Assembly: GCA_964503045.1 (NCBI GenBank)
Contig: CAZCZI010000039.1
Location: forward strand, 1-64,000
Reading direction: 5' to 3'
DNA length: 64,000 nt
DNA from: CAYZJR01 sp964503045
GTDB lineage: Bacteria > Cyanobacteriota > Vampirovibrionia > Obscuribacterales > Obscuribacteraceae
Part shown: in pieces, positions 17,624-26,101 of the stretch
Numbering within the stretch: position 1 is the first letter of the stretch
Layout of the letters: each line of letters opens with the position of its first letter
Translations under genes and position numbers: made by a program
Notes under the pieces: model-generated
Database searches by the model: none
The model's input: the letters and a program-made list of their open reading frames with translations, nothing else
Told to the model about the DNA's origin: nothing

Positions 17624-19144
17624 ATGACTAGCGGTGGTGCAGCGCTGTCCGCCTTTTTCCGCAATTTAAAATCTGGCTCCTGCGCCAAGTCTCCTTTGAT
17701 CTTGCTTCTTTCGCTGGGTCTGTACTCCACATTGTTTCTTGCGCGCACCCCCCGCATTCCTGTTTGGCATGATGACACGACTTCGTACATGAGTTTCGAG
17801 CCGATTCGTACACCGTTTTATGGAGCTTTCGCCCACTTCCTACTCGATGCCTTCGGTCATCCGTTTTGCATCGTCGTTGTCCAGCAAATAGTTCTGTTGG
17901 TCTCTACGATTGCATTTTGCTGGCAGGTCGAGCGTGCTCTGAAGTCCTGGCCACTCGCTGTCTTACTCGGACTTCTGATCTTCCTAAAGGACGGCAGTCT
18001 TTTCCTCGCCACTTATGTCGGACCCGACTCGATTTTCGAGAGCCTGATTCTTTTGATGACGGCTTTCGCGATCGCTTGTATTCGAACGAAGAGGAGCTTG
18101 TATCTGATACTTGCACTTTCTGCATTTGCGGTGGGGTTGTATGCAAGACCGGCAGCCGCCGCACTTGCGCCCGGACTAGTGCTTTTTGCATTGATCGAGT
18201 GGTGGCGAAATCGCCGCCTTTTGCAAATCTCTTTGGTTGGAACGATTCTTTGTTTTGGCTTGTTATATGTGCTCAATTTCTTGCAGCTTGGATACTGTGG
18301 GTGGCAGAACATGCTGGGCACTAACCTGATGGGAACCACTGCGTTTATCATCGATTCCAACGTGCCCACGAATTTTCCGGAGCTGCGCGACAGCATCATC
18401 AAACAGGCTGCTCCGTATAAAGCCAAAATTGACTCTTGCAGTTCGCCGGAAGAGAAGCGCAGATTTTTCGACGAGTACCTTGTCGCCGGCACTTGGAGAA
18501 TCGGTTGCCCGCTTGCTCACGATTGGGTGAATAAGCACGACCAGGCGACAACTGGCAGTGTGGACCAAGTACTCGGGCGGCGCTGGGCTGATTGTGACAA
18601 CGCTCTCGTGTCGCTTTCGTTGAGCACCATGCTCAGATATCCCCAAAAGTATGTAGAGCTCACTGCGCAAAGAGCATACGACTATACATTGAGACTTGTA
18701 TCGGGCGACTGGAAAGGAGACCTCGCCGCTATTTACCGGCGCTACTACGACCCGCAACAAACTTATGACGCGTCAAGGAATCGGGAAGCCAGAGATAACT
18801 GGAAGCGCAGCTACGGTTACGTCGAGCCGACGAATCTCGACATTCCGAACGTCCTCGGTGTGAAAGATGTGCTGCAACGTTGCATTAGTTGGCTCAATCC
18901 CTTTCTCGTTCTCACTAACCTGATTGCCCTAGGCTTTTGGCTATTTGAAAGATTGACGAGTGCCAAAGAGAATGTGCTTTCGTCCATAAGCGCATACTGT
19001 GCCCTTTTGTGGCTACCCTACTTTTCGGTAGTAGTCTTTCTCGGTCAGTATTTGACTCGATATTTCGATGCCGTTGTCTGTTTGCTTTTGCTCGGACCAA
19101 TTTCGTTTGCTCTTTGGATCTTGCGCCGAATCAAAAATTATTGA
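17624..19144 (+). CDS. polytopic GT-C-like membrane protein
   Basis: About 506 residues with roughly ten hydrophobic helices. WHDDTTSYMSFEPIRTPFYGAF near residues 48-70 corresponds to the first extracytoplasmic loop of GT-C (GT39/PMT-like) glycosyltransferases, which carries acidic catalytic residues. A soluble loop of about 150 residues (residues about 240-400) separates the helices. Such enzymes use polyprenyl-phosphate sugars, exactly what the GT2 enzyme at the head of the operon could supply. ATG 17624 overlaps nothing but directly follows the methyltransferase stop, with GAGG upstream; a GTG at 17621 is also possible. GT-C assignment is by topology and context. Confidence 0.65.
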   Translation: MTSGGAALSAFFRNLKSGSCAKSPLILLLSLGLYSTLFLARTPRIPVWHDDTTSYMSFEPIRTPFYGAFAHFLLDAFGHPFCIVVVQQIVLLVSTIAFCWQVERALKSWPLAVLLGLLIFLKDGSLFLATYVGPDSIFESLILLMTAFAIACIRTKRSLYLILALSAFAVGLYARPAAAALAPGLVLFALIEWWRNRRLLQISLVGTILCFGLLYVLNFLQLGYCGWQNMLGTNLMGTTAFIIDSNVPTNFPELRDSIIKQAAPYKAKIDSCSSPEEKRRFFDEYLVAGTWRIGCPLAHDWVNKHDQATTGSVDQVLGRRWADCDNALVSLSLSTMLRYPQKYVELTAQRAYDYTLRLVSGDWKGDLAAIYRRYYDPQQTYDASRNREARDNWKRSYGYVEPTNLDIPNVLGVKDVLQRCISWLNPFLVLTNLIALGFWLFERLTSAKENVLSSISAYCALLWLPYFSVVVFLGQYLTRYFDAVVCLLLLGPISFALWILRRIKNY

Positions 19145-19337
19145 ATATCGCCAAGGCTTCGTCCATCAGGTCTTCAGATTCCTGCAATAGGCTGCGCACC
19201 ATGGGTACACAATCTCGTCGTGACCTGATGTTTATCAATTAAGAATCCTGAAAGGTATGAAGGGAACTTGCAAGTCTCACACTATTCAATGAAGATAGTA
19301 CAAAAGGGCACCAATACTTGACTCGTCTGGCACTGCT

Positions 19338-20987
19338 ATGAACGTGGAACAGTTTCGCGAGAGCTTTCTCAAGAACCCGTCTGGCGACCTCTGCGGGGGG
19401 CTCATGGCGGCAATCGTGGCATTGCCGTTATGTCTGGCGTTTGGCGTGGCTTCTGGGCTCGGTGCGGCTGCAGGACTGTACGGGGCAATCGCTTGTGGAA
19501 TCGTGGCGGCATTGCTTGGAGGCACCAAGGCACAGTGCTCCGGTCCGACCGGTCCGATGACTGTCGTGGCAGCCGCAATATATAGCGCTAATCCTGATCG
19601 CCCCGACCTGGTCTTTGCGGCGGCGATTCTAGCTGGTGTCTTCCAGCTCGCACTGGGTTATTTCAAGGCCGGTCAGTTGATTGGTTATATGCCGTACCCG
19701 GTCATCTCCGGCTTCATGACTGGTATTGGCGCCATTATCGTTTGCATCGAGATTGGACCGCTCTTTGGAATGCCGGCGTCCGGCAATGTTTTGACTGCGC
19801 TGAGTCGGTTGCCTGAAATTCCGCAGCATTTTAACAAGCAAGCGCTGATGCTGAGCTTATTCACTTTGAGTTTGATTTATTGCCTGCCCTTTATATCAAA
19901 GCGCATTCCGGCGACCTTAATCGCACTTTTGGCCGCCGCTTTCTTGGCGCACAAACTGGAGTTCGATGTGCCGAAAATCGGAGCTATACCATCTGCTTTT
20001 CCTTTACCTCGACTGCCTGCGGTCTCGTTGGGGGACATCCATATGCTTGTTCAGAACGGTTTGACCTTGGCATTTCTGGGGGCTATCGACTCTCTGCTCA
20101 CTTCCGTGGTCCTCGATAAGGTTACAGGCAGGCGGCATAACAGCAATCAAGAGCTGATCGGACAAGGGGTTGGCAACATGGTTGCCGGCTTTATCGGGGG
20201 ATTGCCGGGAGCGGGCGCCACTATGCGTTCGATGGTGAACGTCAAGTCGGGAGGGACGACGGTCGTTTCAGGGGCAATCCATGGTGCAATCTTGCTGATT
20301 GTGCTTTGCTTTTTGGGCAAAGAGGCAGCGGAGATTCCGCTGCCTTCTCTTGCTGCAATTCTCTTTACGGTCGGCGTCAGCATCATGGATTGGCGGGTTC
20401 TCAAAACTCTGCGCACGGCCCCGAAATCTGATGTCTTTGTCATGCTCAGTGTGCTGGCTTTGACGATTTTTGTTGATCTCATTGTGGCTGTGCTTGTGGG
20501 CGTGGCACTGGCATCCGTTCTTTTCGTCAAACAACTGGCTGACGCAAAGATATCGTCTTGTAGCGAACTGGACACCCTTGAAGAACTGAAGGAGCTGGCG
20601 GAGCACATCCCGGAGAGTGTCCGCAAAACCACTTACTCATACGAACTGAATGGACCGCTGTTTTTCGGAGAGGCGAAGAATATTGCTGATGCGGTTGATA
20701 AATTGGCCGGTGCCACGTATGTAATATTGCGATTTTTAAATGTCCCTCTAATTGACCAAACCGGTGCTTTCGCACTCGAGACGGCAATTGAGAAGTGGCA
20801 GCAAAAGGGAACTAAGGTATTATTTGTCGGATTACAGCCTCACATAAAAGAAACGCTGGAGAACACAGGTGCCAAAATAGAGCTTAAACACTGTTTTGAG
20901 CATTTTGAGAACGCAATAGAGGCGATCGACGAATGGGAACGCCGGGGTACATCGGAGGAAGGGGCGCAACAGTCTGACGATGGTTGA
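19338..20987 (+). CDS. SulP family anion permease with STAS domain
   Basis: A 549-residue transporter. The membrane domain (about 15-410) has the SLC26/SulP hallmarks: GGLMAAIVALPLCLAFGVASGLG in TM1, GPTGPMTVV in TM3, and NQELIGQGVGNMVAGFIGGLPGAGATMRS in the TM8-10 region. The C-terminal STAS domain (about 435-545, YSYELNGPLFFGEAKNIADAV) is cytoplasmic. SulP members import sulfate, bicarbonate or other anions coupled to Na+ or H+; NQELIGQG and the short STAS linker resemble bacterial BicA/SulP proteins, but the substrate cannot be fixed. The stop overlaps the universal-stress gene by eight bases, so the two are coupled. Confidence 0.9.
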   Translation: MNVEQFRESFLKNPSGDLCGGLMAAIVALPLCLAFGVASGLGAAAGLYGAIACGIVAALLGGTKAQCSGPTGPMTVVAAAIYSANPDRPDLVFAAAILAGVFQLALGYFKAGQLIGYMPYPVISGFMTGIGAIIVCIEIGPLFGMPASGNVLTALSRLPEIPQHFNKQALMLSLFTLSLIYCLPFISKRIPATLIALLAAAFLAHKLEFDVPKIGAIPSAFPLPRLPAVSLGDIHMLVQNGLTLAFLGAIDSLLTSVVLDKVTGRRHNSNQELIGQGVGNMVAGFIGGLPGAGATMRSMVNVKSGGTTVVSGAIHGAILLIVLCFLGKEAAEIPLPSLAAILFTVGVSIMDWRVLKTLRTAPKSDVFVMLSVLALTIFVDLIVAVLVGVALASVLFVKQLADAKISSCSELDTLEELKELAEHIPESVRKTTYSYELNGPLFFGEAKNIADAVDKLAGATYVILRFLNVPLIDQTGAFALETAIEKWQQKGTKVLFVGLQPHIKETLENTGAKIELKHCFEHFENAIEAIDEWERRGTSEEGAQQSDDG

Positions 20988-21423
20988 GAATCAAAATCAA
21001 GAAAGAAAGTACCTCATGGCGGTCGGGCTCGATGGGTCCGATAGTTCGTGGAGAGCATTGGAAGAAGCTGTTCGGCAGGCTCTTTCAAAGAAAGCCGAAT
21101 TACACATTGTCTCAATTCAAGAGTCGGTTGAAGCATCCTACAGCGCAAGCGAAGTGCTTGCAGCGGAGAAAACCTCGCGAGAAACGTTGGAGAAAGCACA
21201 GATTAAGGCGCGAATGCTGGCAGAAAGTGAAGGAGTCCAAACCTTAAGCAAGATTGTGAACGGATCATTTGCCGCCGCTATCCTCGATTATGTCAAACAT
21301 AACAAAATCGACCTTTTAGTGATCGGCGATACGGGGCACTCCAGTATCTGGGGTGCATTGCTCGGGACCAATGTGGATAAGATCGTGCGTAACGCTGGTT
21401 GCTCCGTTCTCGTGGTTAGATAA
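20980..21423 (+). CDS. universal stress protein (UspA family)
   Basis: A 147-residue single-domain Usp. It begins with the usual strand MAVGLDGSDSSWRALEEAV and ends with the ATP-binding motif G-x2-G-x9-G-S/T, seen here as GDTGHSSIWGALLGT (about residues 117-131) followed by CSVLVVR. It is therefore of the ATP-binding MJ0577-like type. Coupling to a SulP permease is a known arrangement, in which the Usp probably regulates transport or senses energy state. GGAGG lies upstream within the permease gene. Confidence 0.92.
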   Translation: MVENQNQERKYLMAVGLDGSDSSWRALEEAVRQALSKKAELHIVSIQESVEASYSASEVLAAEKTSRETLEKAQIKARMLAESEGVQTLSKIVNGSFAAAILDYVKHNKIDLLVIGDTGHSSIWGALLGTNVDKIVRNAGCSVLVVR

Positions 21424-21660
21424 CGGCACCGCCTGTGGTGCAAGTCTGATCCGGCTGAACCAGCGTACACACCTCCAGCCGATCGAGCTGTCATTACAGG
21501 CACCCGAGAACTAAAGCTAGCAGATCGGATCCTTAAAATTCTGCCCGTCACGAAACATTCACAACCGAATCACGTGACCTTCACATTAGGGCCGCTATAT
21601 TGATGCCAGCAAGCCCATGGGTTTGCCCCCTCCCTCTTCATACACACAGGATTTGCACAA

Positions 21661-23255
21661 ATGAGTGATAAAGATGCGGGCTCGTTGGCACCGGAATCGT
21701 GTTCTAACATTGACAGACAGAAACTAAAACTGACCGCAGAAGACTTTCNNNNNNNNNNNNNNNNNNNNNNNNNNNNNNNNNNNNNNNNNNNNNNNNNNNN
21801 NNNNNNNNNNNNNNNNNNNNNNNNNNNNNNNNNNNNNNNNNNNNNNNNGAATCGTGTTCTAACATTGACAGACAGAAACTAAAACTGACCGCAGAAGACT
21901 TTCGTGTAATCGACGCTGATTCGAGCAATCGGCTTTCACTTCTTGAGCTTACCAATGCAGCACGAGACGGTAAGTTTACCGGAGAGAAGCAGACCGCAGT
22001 TGAACAGTTGCGCGACGAGCTGAGCAAATCTCCACCGCAAGCCGTTGATGCCGATTACGACAAGCAGAAGGTCTTACCCTCATGGCACACCGTCGAATTC
22101 GCTATGGGACAAATTTCGAAAGACGACTTCAAACGTATTGATGCAAACCAAGACAACGTACTGTCCGGCGACGAGTTGAAAGCTGCAACAGAAAACAAAG
22201 AACTCACACCCATGACGCAGCACGCCGCTCAAGTGCTGGCTCGAGGTGAGACATCTGCTGATGTTCGGAATGTTGTCCATCGCGACTCCGTGATGAATTG
22301 GCATGACCTTGATCCAACATTCAAGGATATCTCTACTGCCGACGTCGGGCAGTTGTTGGCTGCCAACTCCGCAGAAATTGCCATTAAGGCTGGTCATGAG
22401 TTGATTAGGCGCGTTGACTTTGCAATGACGGAATCGGAGGCAATCGAGTCAATCAAGTCCATAGAGTTTCTCCAACAAGCTCTCAAGGAAAACAGAGATT
22501 TTGCGCCTGACGCCGAGAAGAAGGACTCTGTATTAACGGATAAACCATTGAGTGGTGAGCGTCGCTTGCAAATTCACGAAGCTGTTGTAGGCGACATGGC
22601 TTCAATTGACATGCAAATTAGGGCGCGCACATCCTTTGCCGAGCTGCTTGATGTTTATGGAAAACACGAAGAAGCGCAGAAGATACGCGATGAAGCCATT
22701 ACTCGATCAGATTTCTTGATGAAGAAAGTCCAGACTGAAAAAGGCGAAGTTCGGTTGATTGATTTGATGAAGGCAGAAGCGACTCAATTGACGACGGATT
22801 CAGCTGCGACGGGAGACAAGGCACGCAGTGCGGACATGGTTAACGCTGCCGGAGCGTTGGGCCACTTTGTTAGAGAGCCAATTGAAACACGCATCCTCGA
22901 TGCAAGGAGCAACCTTGCAGTAACTTTTGGTTTGAACTCCGACGGCACTTATTACCCCAGGATCGACACTGGTGCATCGAGGTTCAATGCAACTAAGGCA
23001 GAACAGCGTGCCAAGGAAGCAAGAGACATCGCGGCTGACATTCTCGGAATCGCGCAGACGAGCAGCCCGACCGAACAGAGCGCATCGTTGTTAGGTTCTA
23101 CATGGAAGCAGATGGATCCCAAAACCAAACTCAACTATTACCGAGATGCGGACGGCAACGGTCAAGTAGATTTGTTTGAAAAAGTTCGCGAGCTCAAACA
23201 ACGCAACGACAGCTGGAAGGCGACCGTTTTCGGAAAAGAAACTGCTTTGGACTAA
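21661..23255 (+). CDS. EF-hand calcium-binding protein, interrupted by an assembly gap
   Basis: The gene begins at ATG 21661 and is broken by 100 N. Sequence 21694-21748 is repeated exactly at 21849-21903. If the two contig ends are overlapped, 88 + 1352 bases give one intact frame of 480 codons. The 479-residue protein then has canonical EF-hand loops at about 33-44 (DADSSNRLSLLE), 109-120 (DANQDNVLSGDE) and 444-455 (DADGNGQVDLFE), with a long helical middle part containing ASIDMQIRARTSFAELLDVYGKHEEAQKI, a TPR-like hairpin. No signal peptide. Probably a cytoplasmic calcium-responsive or structural protein; function unknown. Another EF-hand protein lies at 33813-35192. Confidence 0.8.
21749..21848. 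other. scaffold gap of 100 N flanked by an identical 55-base sequence
   Basis: The 55 bases before the gap (21694-21748) equal the 55 bases after it (21849-21903). Merging them keeps the EF-hand gene in frame, so the gap is most simply an unmerged contig overlap and no sequence is missing. Confidence 0.9.
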
Positions 23256-23347
23256 GCGATGTCTTGACAATGATTGGAAAATGCATTGTTAGTACGAATG
23301 ACGCCGCAACCTGTTATAACGTGTTGTTTTAGTCGGGAGACGCGAAA

Positions 23348-24010
23348 ATGAATGACACTGGAAATACGGCGCCCCTGGAATTCGGTAACATCTTTGGCTC
23401 AACGTTTTCACTTGCAGGTCAGAACTATCTCAAATTGATTCTTACGGTAGTCATGGTTTATGGCATTCCGTTCGTCACTCTTCTAGCATTCGCAGTGCCT
23501 TTGCTTCTCTTGTCTGGTGGCGACGTCGAGAGATTTATCGAACGCAATCCTCTCAAGTTTGTGGCGCTTGGAGCATTTTGGATTGCCTTAATCGGAACCC
23601 TGCCAATGTGGATAAATGCTTGCATCACAGCTGGTAAGGGAAAAACCGTAGTAATCAAAGAACTTTTTGTCGGACCAGGTACAGCCTTAAAACTCATTGG
23701 CACTCTTTTTTTGGTGATGATCGCAGTTGGGCTCAGCTGTCTTCTACTTGTAATTCCAGGATTTTTCGTAGCGATAAAGCTTCAGTTGTCGACGTTTTTC
23801 GTTGTCGACAAAGGGATGAGTCCAATCGAAGCGATGTCTGCAAGTTGGCATGCAACATCAGGAAATTGGTGGACTATCTTCGGGATTGACATGGCCTTCG
23901 GAATCATCATGTGGCTGTCTAGCTTTACGATCATCGGCGGTCCCCTGTTTATGCCATTCTTCGGTGTCGCCATGGGAAACCTCTACGCATCTTTGACTGG
24001 TCGCGAGTAG
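23348..24010 (+). CDS. multi-pass membrane protein (DUF975-like)
   Basis: A 220-residue protein with about five or six hydrophobic segments and amphipathic re-entrant stretches. LVIPGFFVAIKLQLSTFFVVDKGMSPIEAMSASWHATSGNWW matches the pattern of DUF975/YckC-like proteins, in which a conserved helix P-x-x-A-M-x-x-S precedes a Trp-containing loop. GGGAGA precedes the ATG. Function unknown; it stands alone, convergent with the caspase gene with only 15 bases between them. Confidence 0.65.
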   Translation: MNDTGNTAPLEFGNIFGSTFSLAGQNYLKLILTVVMVYGIPFVTLLAFAVPLLLLSGGDVERFIERNPLKFVALGAFWIALIGTLPMWINACITAGKGKTVVIKELFVGPGTALKLIGTLFLVMIAVGLSCLLLVIPGFFVAIKLQLSTFFVVDKGMSPIEAMSASWHATSGNWWTIFGIDMAFGIIMWLSSFTIIGGPLFMPFFGVAMGNLYASLTGRE

Positions 24011-24025
24011 CTCAAGACAGACAGT

Positions 24026-26074
24026 TTATTTACTGATCGTCGCTGTTCGTGGCGCAGCTGGAGCAACGCCCAGGTTAGGATCTTCGCCTGACCAGCGCTT
24101 GATCATGGTTGGAGTTTGCAACTTACCTCGTTCACGCAGTACATCTTGTTCGACTCTCTCTCTCATCTGCTGGTAAGCTTTTATCAAAGAGATGTTGCTG
24201 CCATACATTCGCAGCGCTTCCAACAGGCGATAAGTAAACACGCCGTTGGCGAAGGTGCGTGATTCCCAGGAAGACTGGTCGAGATCGCTAGAAGTAAGCA
24301 AAATCTGACCGGTTCCCAGAGTGATTGCATCGGGATTTAACATGGAACGTTGTGCGGTTTCTGTGGTAGCGCTTCCAGTGGCACTGGCATGACAGACGTC
24401 TATAATGAACACCAGACGATTAGAGTGCACCATTTTTCCAATGCCTGTTGTGAACCACTGCATTGGAATTCCGGTGAGAAGAAAATCGTCGATGGAGCAG
24501 TCGTAGGGAACGATGAAGTTTGTGCCATCTTCTGCAGCTTTCGTACCATGCGTTGATATGAAAATGACTACGAGGTCGTCTCGATTAGCTAAACGCCCAA
24601 GCCAGCCTGCTCCCAAAGTACTAATAATACCCTGTCGAGTGGCTTCTTTATTGAGCAACAATTTCACGTGATCTGGCTGGAAATGTGCATCCTCGATTAG
24701 ATAACTCTTGAAGTCGAGAGCGTCCTTGGCCGCATACTTCAAGTTCAAGGAATTGTCTTTGAATTCCGAGACTCCGATTACGACTGCCCACTTATCCTTG
24801 ACCTTTGCCGCCACATCAGGTGACGGTGCACCGACTCTGATTTGCGGTGCATTTAAGTTCGTCGCTCCAGGTAACGAAGCTTTGATCCTCTTTGAACGCT
24901 GATCGAGTATTGACGCTTCGATTGTGTCACCCTGCTTTCGAAGCAGTTGCGCGAGTCTGGAAACATCTGCCGCTACTTCCGGACTAGTCTGTCCATAAAG
25001 CTTCTCGTCCACAAGGAGCATCCGCCGCAGAAGCAGTTCTGCATCTTTGTATCTGTTGAGTCGTTCATACGCGTCTAGCAACCTGAGGGAGACCATGGTT
25101 TCACGATCCGAGTCGCCGAATGAAAGATGCAGGAGAGACAACGATTGTTCGAACTGGTTGGCGGCTTCGGTGAAGTTGTCTCGACGATACGCGACTAGGC
25201 CCAAACCATCGTGAGTAATGCTGGCTATTCGATTATTGTACCGAGTAGCGCTCTCCTTCTTAACGATAGGAAGGCATTGCTCAAACTTTTCTTGTGCATC
25301 ACCCAGTCGATTTGCCTCCAGGGTCACGAACGCCAGATTTTGCAAAATTACCACGTAGGAAATCTTGTCGGACCCCGTTGCGGCTATATCCAATGCTTGT
25401 TTGTACGCGCGTTCGGCCTCGACGAGTTTCCCCTGCAGTTTGTAGCAAAGTGCCAAACTATCCAGGTGCGCGGAATAACGAATGTCTTTGGGAGTGACAC
25501 GATCCATAATTTCAAACGCTTCTTTGTACAATTGCTCGGCCTCGAAATATTGGCTGCGTTCCACCTTTACCGCTGCCCAATCGGCCAGGACATCCGCAGT
25601 CCACAAGTGAGTCGGGTCAAGAGTCTCTTTGCAAATGATGAGTGCTCGTTGATAGCAATCCTCTGCTTTAACGAAGTCATTCTCTTGCTTCAGGATATTG
25701 CCTAATTGACACAAAGCTTGTGAGAGTTCGAAATGATTCCGTTCCACCTCCTTTGCGCTCTCGTAAATCTTGAGCGCCCTTTCTATGAGAGGCTTGGCTT
25801 CAGCATATTCGTCCAACTCCACATGCGTGGCTCCGAGTTTAAGGAGGGACTTTGCTATGCGCCAATCATTAATCCCGAATTTCTCGGACTCTCCCAGGGC
25901 CTTTGCATACTCGATTTTGGCAGCTTTGAAATTTCTACTGGCCGATGCAGAAGCTCCTGCCTTCATCAGCGCGTCCCACTTGTTTTGATCTTGCGCGAAC
26001 ACAGAGCAGACACAGAGCGTTTGCGTAATTGACGCAGCAAGCAAGAGTCTGCGAAGCGCTCGAAACCTGGCCAT
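24026..26074 (-). CDS. secreted TPR protein with C-terminal caspase (peptidase C14) domain, copy A
   Basis: A 682-residue protein: signal peptide (ARFRALRRLLLAASITQTL, cleavage near FAQ), about eight TPR units (about 30-390, with repeated FxxAxxxYxxAL and LxLCYKLQGKLVEAE), then a caspase-fold domain (about 430-660). The catalytic dyad is visible: His509 in VIFISTHGT and Cys561 in IIDVCHAS. KWAVVIGVSEFKDNSLNLKYAAKDA opens the p20-like fold. It is a type-I-metacaspase/orthocaspase-like protein (Cys protease cutting after Arg/Lys in known relatives). Export would place it in the periplasm or outside. ATG 26074 is preceded by GAGGG; an upstream TTG is less likely. It follows its paralogue (26102-28240) by 27 bases, so the pair is one operon. 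Confidence 0.85.
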   Translation of the reverse strand: MARFRALRRLLLAASITQTLCVCSVFAQDQNKWDALMKAGASASASRNFKAAKIEYAKALGESEKFGINDWRIAKSLLKLGATHVELDEYAEAKPLIERALKIYESAKEVERNHFELSQALCQLGNILKQENDFVKAEDCYQRALIICKETLDPTHLWTADVLADWAAVKVERSQYFEAEQLYKEAFEIMDRVTPKDIRYSAHLDSLALCYKLQGKLVEAERAYKQALDIAATGSDKISYVVILQNLAFVTLEANRLGDAQEKFEQCLPIVKKESATRYNNRIASITHDGLGLVAYRRDNFTEAANQFEQSLSLLHLSFGDSDRETMVSLRLLDAYERLNRYKDAELLLRRMLLVDEKLYGQTSPEVAADVSRLAQLLRKQGDTIEASILDQRSKRIKASLPGATNLNAPQIRVGAPSPDVAAKVKDKWAVVIGVSEFKDNSLNLKYAAKDALDFKSYLIEDAHFQPDHVKLLLNKEATRQGIISTLGAGWLGRLANRDDLVVIFISTHGTKAAEDGTNFIVPYDCSIDDFLLTGIPMQWFTTGIGKMVHSNRLVFIIDVCHASATGSATTETAQRSMLNPDAITLGTGQILLTSSDLDQSSWESRTFANGVFTYRLLEALRMYGSNISLIKAYQQMRERVEQDVLRERGKLQTPTMIKRWSGEDPNLGVAPAAPRTATISK

Positions 26075-26101
26075 AGTTGCACCCTCTGACAAGATGAAAA
26101 A

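Noticed and set aside
21661..21882. Short gene reading through the N gap
   Set aside because: Its translation is mostly unknown bases and it ends by reading the duplicated 55-mer in the wrong phase.
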